From: Gammaproteobacteria bacterium UBA1119
Lineage (GTDB): Bacteria > Pseudomonadota > Gammaproteobacteria > Pseudomonadales > Azotimanducaceae
Direction: 5' to 3'
Assembly: GCA_002313255.1 (NCBI GenBank)
Contig: DCBA01000068.1
Location: 5,075-25,713 of the forward strand
Length of the DNA stretch: 20,639 nucleotides
In this document: positions 1-8,303 of the stretch, piece after piece
Layout of the letters: each line of letters opens with the position of its first letter
Position numbering within the stretch: position 1 is the first letter of the stretch
Translations under genes and position numbers: made by a program
Notes under the pieces: model-generated
Database searches by the model: none
What the model saw: only the letters and a program-made list of their open reading frames with translations
Told to the model about the DNA's origin: nothing

Positions 1-89
1 ATTCCCACTCAATAGCCTAGTGCGACTTCGCTTTTGGTCATAAACCACCGCAAACTACCCTGGGCTGCTGCGTTGAGTTTTGGCGAACG

Positions 90-914
90 ATGGAACAGAA
101 AGAAGAAATCGCGTTTTTTCCTTCGCCTGTGAAACGGACCAGAACCTTGAGTCAAGCGCAAGTCACCGAATTCAACGAACTGGGCTACATTAGCCCACTT
201 GACGCACTCACTCCCGCCGAAACCACTGCCAATCGTACCTACTTTGATGACCTACTCGCCCAGGTTCAGGCATTCGACGATGGTCGCAACGCCTACTCGA
301 TTATGGGCTACCAGAATTACTGCAGGGGTATATGGGACTTGGCTCAACATCCGGGCATTCTCGACTACGTTGAGGATCTGCTCGGGCCCGATTTTGTCTG
401 CTGGTCAACACACTATTTCTGCAAACTCCCACAAGAATCCAAGCACGTTCCATGGCACCAGGACGCAAGTTATTGGCCAGTCCGACCGACGAAAACTGTA
501 ACGGTTTGGCTCGCAGTCGATGACGTTGATCCGGCCAATGCCCCCATGCGCTTTATCCCGCGAAGTCATCTTCTCGGTGGATTGGAATGGCGAAAAGCCT
601 CGGGCGATTTCGTCCTCCATCAGGAAATACCCGATGCCGAACGTTACGGTCGACCCCACGACAATATACTCAAAGCAGGGCAGATTTCCGTCCACGCTAG
701 CACACTGGTCCATGGATCCGAGCCTAACCGGTCAGATCGACGCCGCTGTGGTTTGACGTTTCGGTATATTCCTTCGGACTGCGGGGTGCTTGCGGGAGCC
801 GAACGTATATTGCGAGATGCAGTGGTTTGTCGCGGCGACCCAAGACACTGGATTCGCACCCGGCGACCAGCAGACGATGACGTTCGAGCGATCCACCATT
901 ACCAACGAGATTGA
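90..914 (+). CDS. Phytanoyl-CoA dioxygenase (PhyH) family Fe(II)/2-oxoglutarate oxygenase
   Basis: A 274-residue cytosolic protein of the PhyH family, which uses Fe(II), O2 and 2-oxoglutarate to hydroxylate (or sometimes halogenate) small molecules. The N-terminal part has the usual 'LSQAQVTEFNELGYI' opening. The metal-binding HxD lies in 'PWHQDASYW' (about residue 122-124), followed by 'NAPMRFIPRSH' (the substrate lid strand) and the distal His of 'VHGSEPNRSDRRRCG', whose Arg would bind 2-oxoglutarate. Length is normal. The last 40 residues match the family less clearly than the rest. I considered a late frameshift, but the ending 'RRPADDDVRAIHHYQRD' still looks family-like. There is no strong ribosome-binding site before the ATG. 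The substrate cannot be read from sequence. It lies 105 bases upstream of the Baeyer-Villiger gene in the same direction and may be co-transcribed with it. Confidence 0.88.
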   Translation: MEQKEEIAFFPSPVKRTRTLSQAQVTEFNELGYISPLDALTPAETTANRTYFDDLLAQVQAFDDGRNAYSIMGYQNYCRGIWDLAQHPGILDYVEDLLGPDFVCWSTHYFCKLPQESKHVPWHQDASYWPVRPTKTVTVWLAVDDVDPANAPMRFIPRSHLLGGLEWRKASGDFVLHQEIPDAERYGRPHDNILKAGQISVHASTLVHGSEPNRSDRRRCGLTFRYIPSDCGVLAGAERILRDAVVCRGDPRHWIRTRRPADDDVRAIHHYQRD

Positions 915-1019
915 AGATCCAAAGTTGGCGGTTGCTACTGCTCCGCTAAATGGTAAAAATCACGGAACCGGTATCCCGTCATCGCTTTTGACGGTAACCA
1001 GCCAAGGGAGTTAGTAACA

Positions 1020-2630
1020 ATGGAATCGAAGGGGCCAACACAAACGGAGTCAGTCGATGCACTCATCGTCGGTGCCGGATTCGCCGGACTCTACATGCTC
1101 CAAAAATTAAAGCTCCAGGGACTGACTGCCAAAATTGTAGAGGCGGGTAGCGGCGTCGGCGGCACCTGGTTTTGGAATCGTTATCCAGGCGCGCGTTGCG
1201 ATATCGAAAGCCTTGAGTACTCCTACCAATTCTCTGAAGAGCTTCAGCAAGAGTGGGAATGGCCAGAGCGTTACTCAACTCAACCGGAAATCCTCAAGTA
1301 CGCAAATCACGTCGCCGACCGTTTCGAACTGCGCGATGACATCTACTTCGATACACGCGTCGTCGCAAACCATTTCAACGACGCGACCCAACGCTGGGAC
1401 GTAAGCACGGATAGCGAGAAGACGTTCACCGCTCGTTTTTGTGTCATGGCAACCGGGTGTCTTTCTTCAACCAACACCCCGAATTTTGAGGGCCTCGATT
1501 CATTCCGCGGCCCTACCTACCACACCGGGCAATGGCCACACCATGACATAGATTTTAGTGGTCAGCGTGTGGGTATTATCGGCACTGGGTCTTCAGCGGT
1601 GCAAGCGATACCGGAGATTGCCGAACAAGCACAGCATCTGACGGTTTTTCAACGTACGCCCAATTTTTCGGTGCCAGCAAGAAACGAGCCTCTAGATCCT
1701 GAGACTGAGAAGTCTGTAAAAGCCGACTATGCGGGGTTTCGGGAGCTTGCCAATGCGGCTCCGTTCGCCGCCAACTTCGTCGTTAACGAAAAGTCGGCGC
1801 TTGAATGTAGCGAAGACGAACGCAATGCCGAGTACGAGCGACGCTGGGACCAGGGTGGCCTCGGGTTTGTTGCTGCTTTCAGCGACTTGATTGTCGACAA
1901 GGAAGCCAACGATACCGCCGCAGATTTCGTCCGCGGCAAGATCCGTGACGTGATTGAGGATCCTAAGGTGGCCGAACTGCTTTGTCCTAACTCAGTCGTC
2001 GCTTGCAAACGTCTCTGCGCTGACACCGACTATTACGAAACATATAACCGCGAGAACGTCACCTTAATTGACGTCAGCTCCGATCCCATCGATGAGATTA
2101 CGCCCGAAGGATTGCGCGTCGGTGACACTGAGTACAGTTTCGACGTTTTGGTCTTCGCGACGGGATTTGATGCGATGACGGGCGCATTGACGAGCATCGA
2201 TATCCGTGGACGAAACGGGGTGGCGCTCAAAGAAAAGTGGTCGGCTGGGCCTCGAACCTACTTAGGATTGAGCACCTCAGGTTTCCCCAATCTGTTCACT
2301 ATTTCGGGACCCGGTAGTCCATCCGTACTGACCAACATGCTTCCTTCGATCGAGCAGCACGTACGCTGGATATCCGATTGCGTGGGTCATTGCGTCGAAA
2401 ACAATGTCGCCACCATTGAAGCGAGCCTCGAAGCCGAAGACGACTGGGTAGAACACGTCAACGACGTTGCGGGCGCCACACTCTTCCCCACCTGCAACTC
2501 GTGGTATTTAGGCGCTAACGTTCCCGGAAAATCCCGTGTTTTCATGCCGTATATCGGCGGCTTTCCGCCGTACGTAGAAAAGTGCGATCAAGTCGCTTCC
2601 AACGATTACGAGGGATTTGTGCAAGCCTGA
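1020..2630 (+). CDS. Baeyer-Villiger monooxygenase, cyclohexanone-monooxygenase type
   Basis: A 536-residue FAD- and NADPH-dependent type I Baeyer-Villiger monooxygenase, inserting oxygen next to a ketone to give an ester or lactone. Visible motifs are the FAD dinucleotide fold GAGFAG (18-23), GGTW (47-50) and YPGARCD (55-61), the class fingerprint FxGxxxHxxxWP at 162-173, a second Rossmann motif GTGSSA (188-193), 'ATGFDA' in the later FAD segment, and the C-terminal 'SWYLGANVPGK'. From memory, the protein aligns end to end with Acinetobacter cyclohexanone monooxygenase, including length, which favours a cyclic-ketone-like substrate; the exact ketone is inference. The ATG is preceded by GGGAG at 1006-1010, about nine bases upstream. 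Only 15 bases separate its stop from the deiodinase-like selenoprotein gene, implying one transcript. Confidence 0.95.
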   Translation: MESKGPTQTESVDALIVGAGFAGLYMLQKLKLQGLTAKIVEAGSGVGGTWFWNRYPGARCDIESLEYSYQFSEELQQEWEWPERYSTQPEILKYANHVADRFELRDDIYFDTRVVANHFNDATQRWDVSTDSEKTFTARFCVMATGCLSSTNTPNFEGLDSFRGPTYHTGQWPHHDIDFSGQRVGIIGTGSSAVQAIPEIAEQAQHLTVFQRTPNFSVPARNEPLDPETEKSVKADYAGFRELANAAPFAANFVVNEKSALECSEDERNAEYERRWDQGGLGFVAAFSDLIVDKEANDTAADFVRGKIRDVIEDPKVAELLCPNSVVACKRLCADTDYYETYNRENVTLIDVSSDPIDEITPEGLRVGDTEYSFDVLVFATGFDAMTGALTSIDIRGRNGVALKEKWSAGPRTYLGLSTSGFPNLFTISGPGSPSVLTNMLPSIEQHVRWISDCVGHCVENNVATIEASLEAEDDWVEHVNDVAGATLFPTCNSWYLGANVPGKSRVFMPYIGGFPPYVEKCDQVASNDYEGFVQA

Positions 2631-2645
2631 CACGGTTTTACCCTT

Positions 2646-3302
2646 ATGAGCACTAAGCTGCCAACGAACTTCGATTGGAAATCCATAACGCCCAGCGATT
2701 CACCCCGTACGCCCATCGACATCATGGCGGACCCCAAACTCCGACGTCTTGGAAAGCCGGAACTGAAGACCGGCGACCAGGCATTTGGTTTTCGGCGTCC
2801 TTTGTACGACTTTAGTGATGGTCATCAAGTTGCGACGGGCGACACATTCGACCTGCTGGAACGCGCAACCGAAAAACCCATCGCCCTCATCTTCGGTTCC
2901 TATACATGACCCCCTTTTCGGGCTCAGTTAGGGTCCCTGCATAACCTATGGATGCGATGGCGTGCGCAGATCGAATTTCTCGTCGTCTATATACGCGAAG
3001 CGCACCCTGAAGACGGCTGGGTTGTCACCCCCAACCGCAGCGACGACATTCGCATATCCGATCCAACCACGACGGCAGCACGCACCGAGGTGGCAACCAC
3101 GTGTGCACTGCGTTTGGAAATACAAATGCCCGTTGTGGTCGATGCAATCGACGACAACATCGCGAACGCCTATGGAGCGCTTCCGGATCGGCTATATCTG
3201 ATTGCGCTCGGCGGCTCCATCGCATTTCAAGGCGAGGCAGGTCCCTGGGGATTCAAACCCGAAGCGTTGGAATCGGCAATCGTCACCGCCACAAATTCAT
3301 GA
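2646..3302 (+). CDS. Iodothyronine deiodinase-like selenoprotein (in-frame UGA = selenocysteine)
   Basis: One 218-residue protein read through an in-frame TGA at 2907-2909 (residue 88). The reading frame is the same before and after it, and no other stop occurs until 3300-3302. The TGA stands in 'FGSYT-U-PPFR', the active site of deiodinases ('FGSCT-U-PPF/PSF'). The half after it continues with the family's 'FLVVYIREAHPEDGW' (111-125), 'MPVVVDAIDD', 'ALPDRLYLI' and 'GPWGF', matching deiodinase secondary structure order. The thioredoxin-like fold would place U88 at the start of the active-site helix; C153 is a possible resolving thiol. Vertebrate homologues reductively remove iodine from thyroid hormones. 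Bacterial deiodinase-like selenoproteins are known, but their substrates are not settled. Termination at the UGA would give a useless 87-residue stub, and restarting at 2952 would lose the active site. The start has no clear Shine-Dalgarno and probably relies on coupling with the upstream monooxygenase gene. A Sec-less pseudogene is the alternative, but conservation on both sides argues against it. Confidence 0.93.
2910..2945 (+). promoter_or_regulatory. Candidate bacterial SECIS hairpin downstream of the selenocysteine UGA
   Basis: Bacterial selenocysteine insertion needs an mRNA hairpin just 3' of the UGA, bound by SelB, with a G in the first two positions of the apical loop. Here GGG (2920-2922) can pair with CCC (2935-2937) and CUC (2923-2925) with GGG (2931-2933), leaving U2934 bulged and the loop AGUUA (2926-2930) with G as its second base. 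The loop begins 16 bases after the UGA, at the short end of the range described for such elements. A competing fold pairs GUUA (2927-2930) with UAAC (2942-2945) around an 11-base loop starting with G. Both were drawn by eye with no energy calculation, so the exact structure is uncertain. Confidence 0.45.
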
Positions 3303-3342
3303 AACGAGCGCCAGCGACTTTTCGTTTATTCGCTCGAGGTAG

Positions 3343-4014
3343 GTGAGCTTGATCTCGATCATTGGGCGCCGTAATTCGGCGAATGTTCAAAAAGTCATGT
3401 GGACTGTTGGTGAAGTCGGTATCGAGTACACGCGCCAGGATATGGGGGGTTCGTTTGGTTATTCCGATGAGTATTCGCAGCTCAATCCCAATAAAGTCGT
3501 TCCGACAATCCGTGACGGTGACCTGTCGCTGTGGGAGTCCAATGCCTGTGTTCGGTACCTGGCGCGAACCTATGGCGAGGGCTTGCTTTGGCCGACAGAC
3601 AGTCGGACCCTAGCGCTCGCTGATCAATGGATGGAGTGGCAACGTAGCGACATCAGCGGCGCGTTTTTTCCGTTATTCCAAAACAAAATTAAGTTTAGCG
3701 CCGATGAAGTCAACGCCGACCAGATCGCAGCAGGCGTCGCTCAGTGCATGCGCTTGTACGGCCAGCTGGATCGGCATCTCGAACAACAGACGTATTTAGC
3801 CGGCGACGAGTTCACGATGGGCGACATCCCGCTCGGAACCATTACTTACCGTTACATGAATCTCGATATCGAACGAATCGAATTGCCCCACGTGCACGCA
3901 TGGTACGAGCGGCTTTGTGAGCGTCCTGCGTATCGCCATCACGTGATGATTCCGTTCGGGACGAATGCAGAAGAATGGCTCAGAGAAGAAATCAATAATG
4001 CGAACCTTCAGTAG
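3343..4014 (+). CDS. Glutathione S-transferase, GstB-like
   Basis: A 223-residue soluble glutathione transferase. The N-terminal thioredoxin domain has 'GRRNSANVQKVMW' (8-20) carrying the Ser/Asn that would activate glutathione, then 'LNPNKVVPTI' with the cis-Pro, and 'LWESNACVRYLA', whose E-S contacts the gamma-glutamyl group. The C-terminal helical domain has the usual 'YLAGDEFTMGDI' capping box. From memory, the pattern closely follows E. coli GstB (YliJ), which is known to detoxify bromoacetate and iodoacetamide-type compounds. Together with the adjacent deiodinase-like gene this hints at dehalogenation, which is inference. The start is GTG with GAGG at 3336-3339 in front. It follows the selenoprotein gene by 40 bases and probably ends the operon. 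The downstream gene is convergent. Confidence 0.9.
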   Translation: MSLISIIGRRNSANVQKVMWTVGEVGIEYTRQDMGGSFGYSDEYSQLNPNKVVPTIRDGDLSLWESNACVRYLARTYGEGLLWPTDSRTLALADQWMEWQRSDISGAFFPLFQNKIKFSADEVNADQIAAGVAQCMRLYGQLDRHLEQQTYLAGDEFTMGDIPLGTITYRYMNLDIERIELPHVHAWYERLCERPAYRHHVMIPFGTNAEEWLREEINNANLQ

Positions 4015-4086
4015 AACCTAGGTTCCGTTCGTCAACAACGGGGCATCGAAAGTACCGTCCCTGGGCCAAGGATCTCTGACGCGTCG

Positions 4087-5301
4087 TCAGGCAGTTTCAA
4101 CTTCCAGTAATGGCTTACCAAGCCCTCGGCGGTGCGCATTGTGGTAATGGTGAAGGGCCGGCTCGTTGCGCCCAAAAACCAAGTGGGTATTAGCACCCGA
4201 TAACGCGCCCCGCTGAGTCGATTCGCCCACTAGATAATCCTCGTCCATGACGACCTGATTGAATTCTGCGAAACGTTGTGCACAAGCCTCGCCGCCATCT
4301 TGGAAGTGTTCCTCGGCCTCCGGAACGATATAGAAGCTCTGCGCCGTGCGCGACTTACCCGGCTGGTCGTTATCTGGAAACATCCTTAGAACATCTACGC
4401 TGTATGGATCCACCAAAAGAATCGCATTCGGATAAATAAAATAGACGCACAGCGTCATCGAGCGGAATGGCCAGTTGGATTGTTCTGGCACATTCGCAAC
4501 GATCTCTTTGAAATGATGGTATGCAAAAACCATGCGGTAATTGAGATCGAAAATGTCGTTGGTCTGGAGATTGCCGTGAATCTCTTTCGACAACGTTTCC
4601 CGATGCAAGACATCGAAATGATAATTCTCGCCGAACGTATCGATAGCGAGCTTCCAGTTGATGTCGGCATGCAGGACTTGCGAGCCCGTATAGCCGTGAC
4701 CAGGCAAATTCCAGTGTTCCATGTCGTCAGCGAGCCCCCCGAGACATTGGTCAACATCGATGGGGTCGCCAGGCGTTGGTCGGACCCAAAGCATCCCGTA
4801 CTTTTCAGCACTTGGAAGCTCGACTAAGCCGTGTTCTTTTTTCTCAACATGGCCGAACGACGACTCCTTGTTGACAGCAATCAGATCTCCCTTGTTGCTA
4901 TAGGTCCACGCGTGAAAGGGGCAACTAAATCGGTTGTTCGTTCCACGACCATCCGCGACCACCTGCGTTCCGCGGTGACGGCATGTGTTGGCAAACGCGT
5001 GAAACGTTCCCGTGTCATCACGAACCATCAGAATCGGTAATCCAGTTTCAGTATCCGACCAATAGCTGTCGTTTTCGGGAAGATCAGTCGATAGTCCCAT
5101 TAACAAGGGCGTATCACGAAAGAATATTCGTTGTTCTTCGGCAAGAAGCGTGGGGCAGGTGTAGTCCGATATCGGGCAACGGACAATTCCGCCCGCATCG
5201 GCCGTGGCACCAGTCTCGATGCCTTCGTTCAGGATGGTAAGGAGTCGCTGTTGTTCTTCTTTTCGCATTGACGAGAAACCGGATCGAATTGCCGAGCGCA
5301 T
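4087..5301 (-). CDS. Rieske-type ring-hydroxylating oxygenase, alpha (catalytic) subunit
   Basis: A 404-residue oxygenase subunit. The Rieske [2Fe-2S] cluster site is C107-x-H109 ... C127-x2-H130 ('NTCRHRG' then 'SCPFHAW') with the standard 17-residue spacing. The mononuclear iron site is 'GENYHFDVLH', giving H228 and H233, with a probable third ligand D355 in 'VMDEDYLV'. E225 takes the place of the bridging Asp of naphthalene dioxygenase, as in many members of this family. It would hydroxylate or demethylate an aromatic or other hydrophobic substrate using electrons from a reductase. No ferredoxin, reductase or beta subunit gene lies in this window, so partners must be elsewhere. The start is uncertain: ATG at 5301 or ATG at 5268 (residue 12), neither with a good ribosome-binding site. 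It converges with the GST gene and diverges from the CoA-transferase gene. Confidence 0.93.
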   Translation of the reverse strand: MRSAIRSGFSSMRKEEQQRLLTILNEGIETGATADAGGIVRCPISDYTCPTLLAEEQRIFFRDTPLLMGLSTDLPENDSYWSDTETGLPILMVRDDTGTFHAFANTCRHRGTQVVADGRGTNNRFSCPFHAWTYSNKGDLIAVNKESSFGHVEKKEHGLVELPSAEKYGMLWVRPTPGDPIDVDQCLGGLADDMEHWNLPGHGYTGSQVLHADINWKLAIDTFGENYHFDVLHRETLSKEIHGNLQTNDIFDLNYRMVFAYHHFKEIVANVPEQSNWPFRSMTLCVYFIYPNAILLVDPYSVDVLRMFPDNDQPGKSRTAQSFYIVPEAEEHFQDGGEACAQRFAEFNQVVMDEDYLVGESTQRGALSGANTHLVFGRNEPALHHYHNAHRRGLGKPLLEVETA

Positions 5302-5459
5302 ATGTATCGTAACTGTGTCGATTTAGCTAGTTCGGTAAATCACGTGAATTCAATACAAAAACAGACGGCGGCGTATTAGGCTTTTACAGCGAAGGACAGC
5401 CGGTTCACAGGTCCGCCCTTACGTTGGTGGACGACCTAAAAACGCTCACAGGGGCCAAG

Positions 5460-6668
5460 ATGGACACGTATCTTTTTTCCGGATTAAAGGTGCTAGACGT
5501 AGCTACCGTTATTGCCGCTCCCGCAGCCGCCATGATGCTTGCCGACTTTGGTGCTGAAGTCATCAAAATCGAGCGTCCAGGTGCAGGAGATATGCTGCGA
5601 TCGCTCTCCAACATGCCCGATACCCCGGACGCGGGTAGCAATTGGTTCTGGCAGATGGACGGTCGGAACAAACGAAGCCTAACGCTCGATCTCAAATCAG
5701 AAGACGGTAAAAAAATCCTGCATCGATTGGTCCAAGACTGCGATGTATACATCACCAACCAGCCGTACTCGGTACGTGAGTCCCTTGCTCTCACCTACGA
5801 GCTCCTACGCCCACTGAATCCAGCGATGATCTACGCATCCCTTACTGCCTACGGCGAAAAAGGACCCGAACGAGAGCGCAAGGGGTTTGATCAACTTGCC
5901 TATTGGGCGCGCAGCGGCCTGATGGACCTTATGCGAACTCCGGACGGTGCACCGACACAAGGACTTCCGGGGATGGGTGATCACCCGACGGCCGTCTCGA
6001 TTTACGCCGGCATCGTCACTGCACTTCTCCACCGGGAGCGAACTGGGGAGGGTGGCATGGTGCATACGTCGCTGCTCGCGAACGGACTTTGGTCGGTCTC
6101 CGGTGTCGCGCAGGGGGTCTTGGCCGGAGGCGATATGACCAAATACAGAGATCGAACGCGAATCAAACCCGCGATGATGCGTGTGTACCAGGCTCAAGAC
6201 GGACGCTGGCTGCAGTTCAACATGGTACGAAACGAAGAGCTCTTGTCTCTGCTGCTTACCGGTATGAACGCATTGCATTTGCTTACCGACGAGCGCTTTG
6301 CCGATTCCCGGCTACTGTGGGAAAACCGCGGTGCGTTTGGAGAAGAACTGCAGCGCATCGTTACTCAGAAAACGTCCGATGAATGGCTTGCCATCTTTGC
6401 GGAACTCGATGTCCCGGTAAATCGGGTCGCCATCGTCGAGGAAACCAAAAACGATGTACAAATTCTAGAAAATCGCATGGCTTCCGTCCCAGAAAACGAT
6501 GACATCACCGTCCCTTTGATTCTCAATCACCCCATTCAGATCACCAGTGTCCCCCAAGTCCGTCCAACTCGAGCCCCGGAGCTCGGCGAACATGCCGAAG
6601 ACATTCTCAGAGAGCTCGGCTACGACGACGACGACGTAGCTCGTTTGAAGGATAGGGGCGTGATCTGA
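5460..6668 (+). CDS. Class III (CaiB/BaiF-type) acyl-CoA:carboxylate CoA-transferase
   Basis: A family III CoA-transferase, which moves CoA between an acyl-CoA donor and a carboxylate and so activates acids for breakdown. It opens with 'FSGLKVLDVATVIAAP', has 'DFGAEVIKIERPGAGD' and 'NKRSLTLDL' for CoA binding, and the likely catalytic Asp in 'GMGDHPTAVSIYAG' that forms the aspartyl-CoA anhydride. The reading frame is open from a TTG at 5424 and has a GTG at 5427. I prefer the ATG at 5460 because the family normally begins a few residues before this conserved segment, giving 402 residues. The stop overlaps the next gene's ATG by one base, so the transferase and the GMC oxidoreductase are probably translationally coupled. 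The substrate acid is unknown. Confidence 0.9.
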   Translation: MDTYLFSGLKVLDVATVIAAPAAAMMLADFGAEVIKIERPGAGDMLRSLSNMPDTPDAGSNWFWQMDGRNKRSLTLDLKSEDGKKILHRLVQDCDVYITNQPYSVRESLALTYELLRPLNPAMIYASLTAYGEKGPERERKGFDQLAYWARSGLMDLMRTPDGAPTQGLPGMGDHPTAVSIYAGIVTALLHRERTGEGGMVHTSLLANGLWSVSGVAQGVLAGGDMTKYRDRTRIKPAMMRVYQAQDGRWLQFNMVRNEELLSLLLTGMNALHLLTDERFADSRLLWENRGAFGEELQRIVTQKTSDEWLAIFAELDVPVNRVAIVEETKNDVQILENRMASVPENDDITVPLILNHPIQITSVPQVRPTRAPELGEHAEDILRELGYDDDDVARLKDRGVI

Positions 6669-8206
6669 TGACGGTAGATCACGACATCATCATCGTAGGC
6701 GCGGGCAGTGCCGGCTCGGTTGTCGCGAGCCGAGCGAGCGAAGACCCGAATCGTGACGTCCTCCTGCTTGAAGCCGGACCCGATTACGCGGACCCGGCTG
6801 GCACGCCTTTTGATCTTATCAACAGTCACAACAACTCCTACCGCGACCACGATTGGGGCTTCAGCTACAGTCCCACCGAAGGTCGGACCATGCCGTTACC
6901 GCGAGGCAAAGTGACAGGGGGATCGAGCGCAGTTAATACCACCATCGCGCTGCGCGGGATTCCTGAAGACTTTGACGAGTGGAACGACCACGGCAATTCG
7001 GAGTGGGCTTGGGAAAAGGTCTTGCCTGCATTTAAGCGCCTCGAACGCGATCTCGATTTTCCAGACGCGAATTACCACGGCGACGCCGGACCAATCTCTA
7101 TCCGCCGTTACCCCGCAAACGAGCTTGTTGAACAACAGCAAGCATTTCTCGAGGCTGCTCGATTCTTGGGGTATCCGTATTGTGACGACGCCAACGCCCC
7201 CGATAGCACGGGGGCGGGTCCGCATCCGATGAACAAGCTCGGGCGTATGCGCGTTTCATGCGCGATGGGATATCTCGCTCCCGCTCGAGCGCGACCCAAT
7301 TTGACCATTGAGTCCAATAGTTTCGTTCGCCGCTTGATCGTCGAAGGTGACCGTTGCACCGGTGTGGAAGTCGAACGCGACAACGGCGTGATTGAACACG
7401 TACGCGCGCGCAGCGTGGTGTTATCCGCCGGAGCCATCATGTCGCCAGCGATCCTGAAACGCTCCGGTGTCGGACCACGACGCGAGCTCGAGAAATTTGG
7501 CATCGACGTTATTCGCGATACTGGCGGTGTGGGTGGCAATCTCTGCGATCATCCAGCGTTACCGATTTCCTGCGTGGCCAAAGATCCATCCATCATTGAC
7601 GCCGATCAGCCTCTCATTCAAACCATCTTGCGATACACCGCTGCTGGTTCAGACAAACGTAACGACCTGCAGATCGAACTCTTGAGCTTCGGTGCAAATC
7701 GCCAGGGCCATGCGAGTTTCGCTATCGCAGCTGTGCTCGAATACACGTTCGGTCGCGGTGATTTGCGACTGGCTTCCGCAGACCCTCACATCGCCCCCGT
7801 GATCGAAAATCGATTTTGCGAAGATGACCGCGACGCACACCGACTCGCGAGCTGTTTTCGCGACGCCCTTGCGTTTGCAAAGGCACCGCCACTCGCTAGC
7901 ATGATTGAGCAGGTCGCATTTCCAAGACTCGATCGCGGAATCGACGACGAGACCATCGTAAAGCTCTGCAAAGAACGTTCCGGTAGCGGCTATCACCCCT
8001 GCGGTACCGCCCGCATGGGGCCAAAAGAAGATCCCGACAGCGTCGTTAACGAATACGGTCAACTGCACACGCTGGCGAACGTGGTAGTCGCCGACGCGTC
8101 GATCATGCCCTCGGTACCCCGGGCGAACACTAATCTGACCAGCATCATGATCGGTGAAAAAATCGGCGAGTGGCTGCGTACGTCACCAACGATCTACGGT
8201 TTCTGA
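6668..8206 (+). CDS. GMC-family FAD-dependent oxidoreductase (choline dehydrogenase-like)
   Basis: A 512-residue glucose-methanol-choline oxidoreductase that oxidises an alcohol to an aldehyde or ketone. The N-terminal FAD Rossmann motif is GAGSAG (11-16), then 'LLLEAGPDY', and the GMC signature 'LPRGKVTGGSSAVN'. The active-site base is H443 in 'YHPCGTARMG', paired with N487 in 'PRANTNLTS', followed by the closing 'IMIGEKI'. The middle is somewhat short on the usual substrate-domain pattern but nothing essential is missing. It lacks a signal peptide and should be cytosolic. Its start codon overlaps the stop of the CoA-transferase gene (TGATG). BetA-like choline use is unlikely from context; an alcohol produced by one of the neighbouring oxygenases is a plausible substrate, which is inference. 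Confidence 0.93.
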   Translation: MTVDHDIIIVGAGSAGSVVASRASEDPNRDVLLLEAGPDYADPAGTPFDLINSHNNSYRDHDWGFSYSPTEGRTMPLPRGKVTGGSSAVNTTIALRGIPEDFDEWNDHGNSEWAWEKVLPAFKRLERDLDFPDANYHGDAGPISIRRYPANELVEQQQAFLEAARFLGYPYCDDANAPDSTGAGPHPMNKLGRMRVSCAMGYLAPARARPNLTIESNSFVRRLIVEGDRCTGVEVERDNGVIEHVRARSVVLSAGAIMSPAILKRSGVGPRRELEKFGIDVIRDTGGVGGNLCDHPALPISCVAKDPSIIDADQPLIQTILRYTAAGSDKRNDLQIELLSFGANRQGHASFAIAAVLEYTFGRGDLRLASADPHIAPVIENRFCEDDRDAHRLASCFRDALAFAKAPPLASMIEQVAFPRLDRGIDDETIVKLCKERSGSGYHPCGTARMGPKEDPDSVVNEYGQLHTLANVVVADASIMPSVPRANTNLTSIMIGEKIGEWLRTSPTIYGF

Positions 8207-8303
8207 CGAGGTGAGCGTCGGCATTAATCGAACGCGATGACGTGATCGCAAAAACCACACGCTATGTGCCAAAGTAGGCGTCCAGAGACAAAGGACTCCA
8301 GTC

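Noticed and set aside
790..1014. Frameshifted continuation of the first PhyH gene
   Set aside because: The original frame still ends with a plausible family tail, and the alternative frame gives no conserved motif; the possibility is not excluded but unsupported.
2646..2909. A separate 87-residue protein plus an independent gene starting at 2952
   Set aside because: Both are in the same frame and are the two halves of one deiodinase-like fold; the TGA between them is at the selenocysteine position, and the sequence between 2910 and 2951 is coding and conserved-looking.
4014..4025. Perfect 12-base palindrome GAACCTAGGTTC between the convergent GST and Rieske genes
   Set aside because: It has no loop and no T-run, so it is not a terminator, and a single short palindrome is not enough to call an operator.
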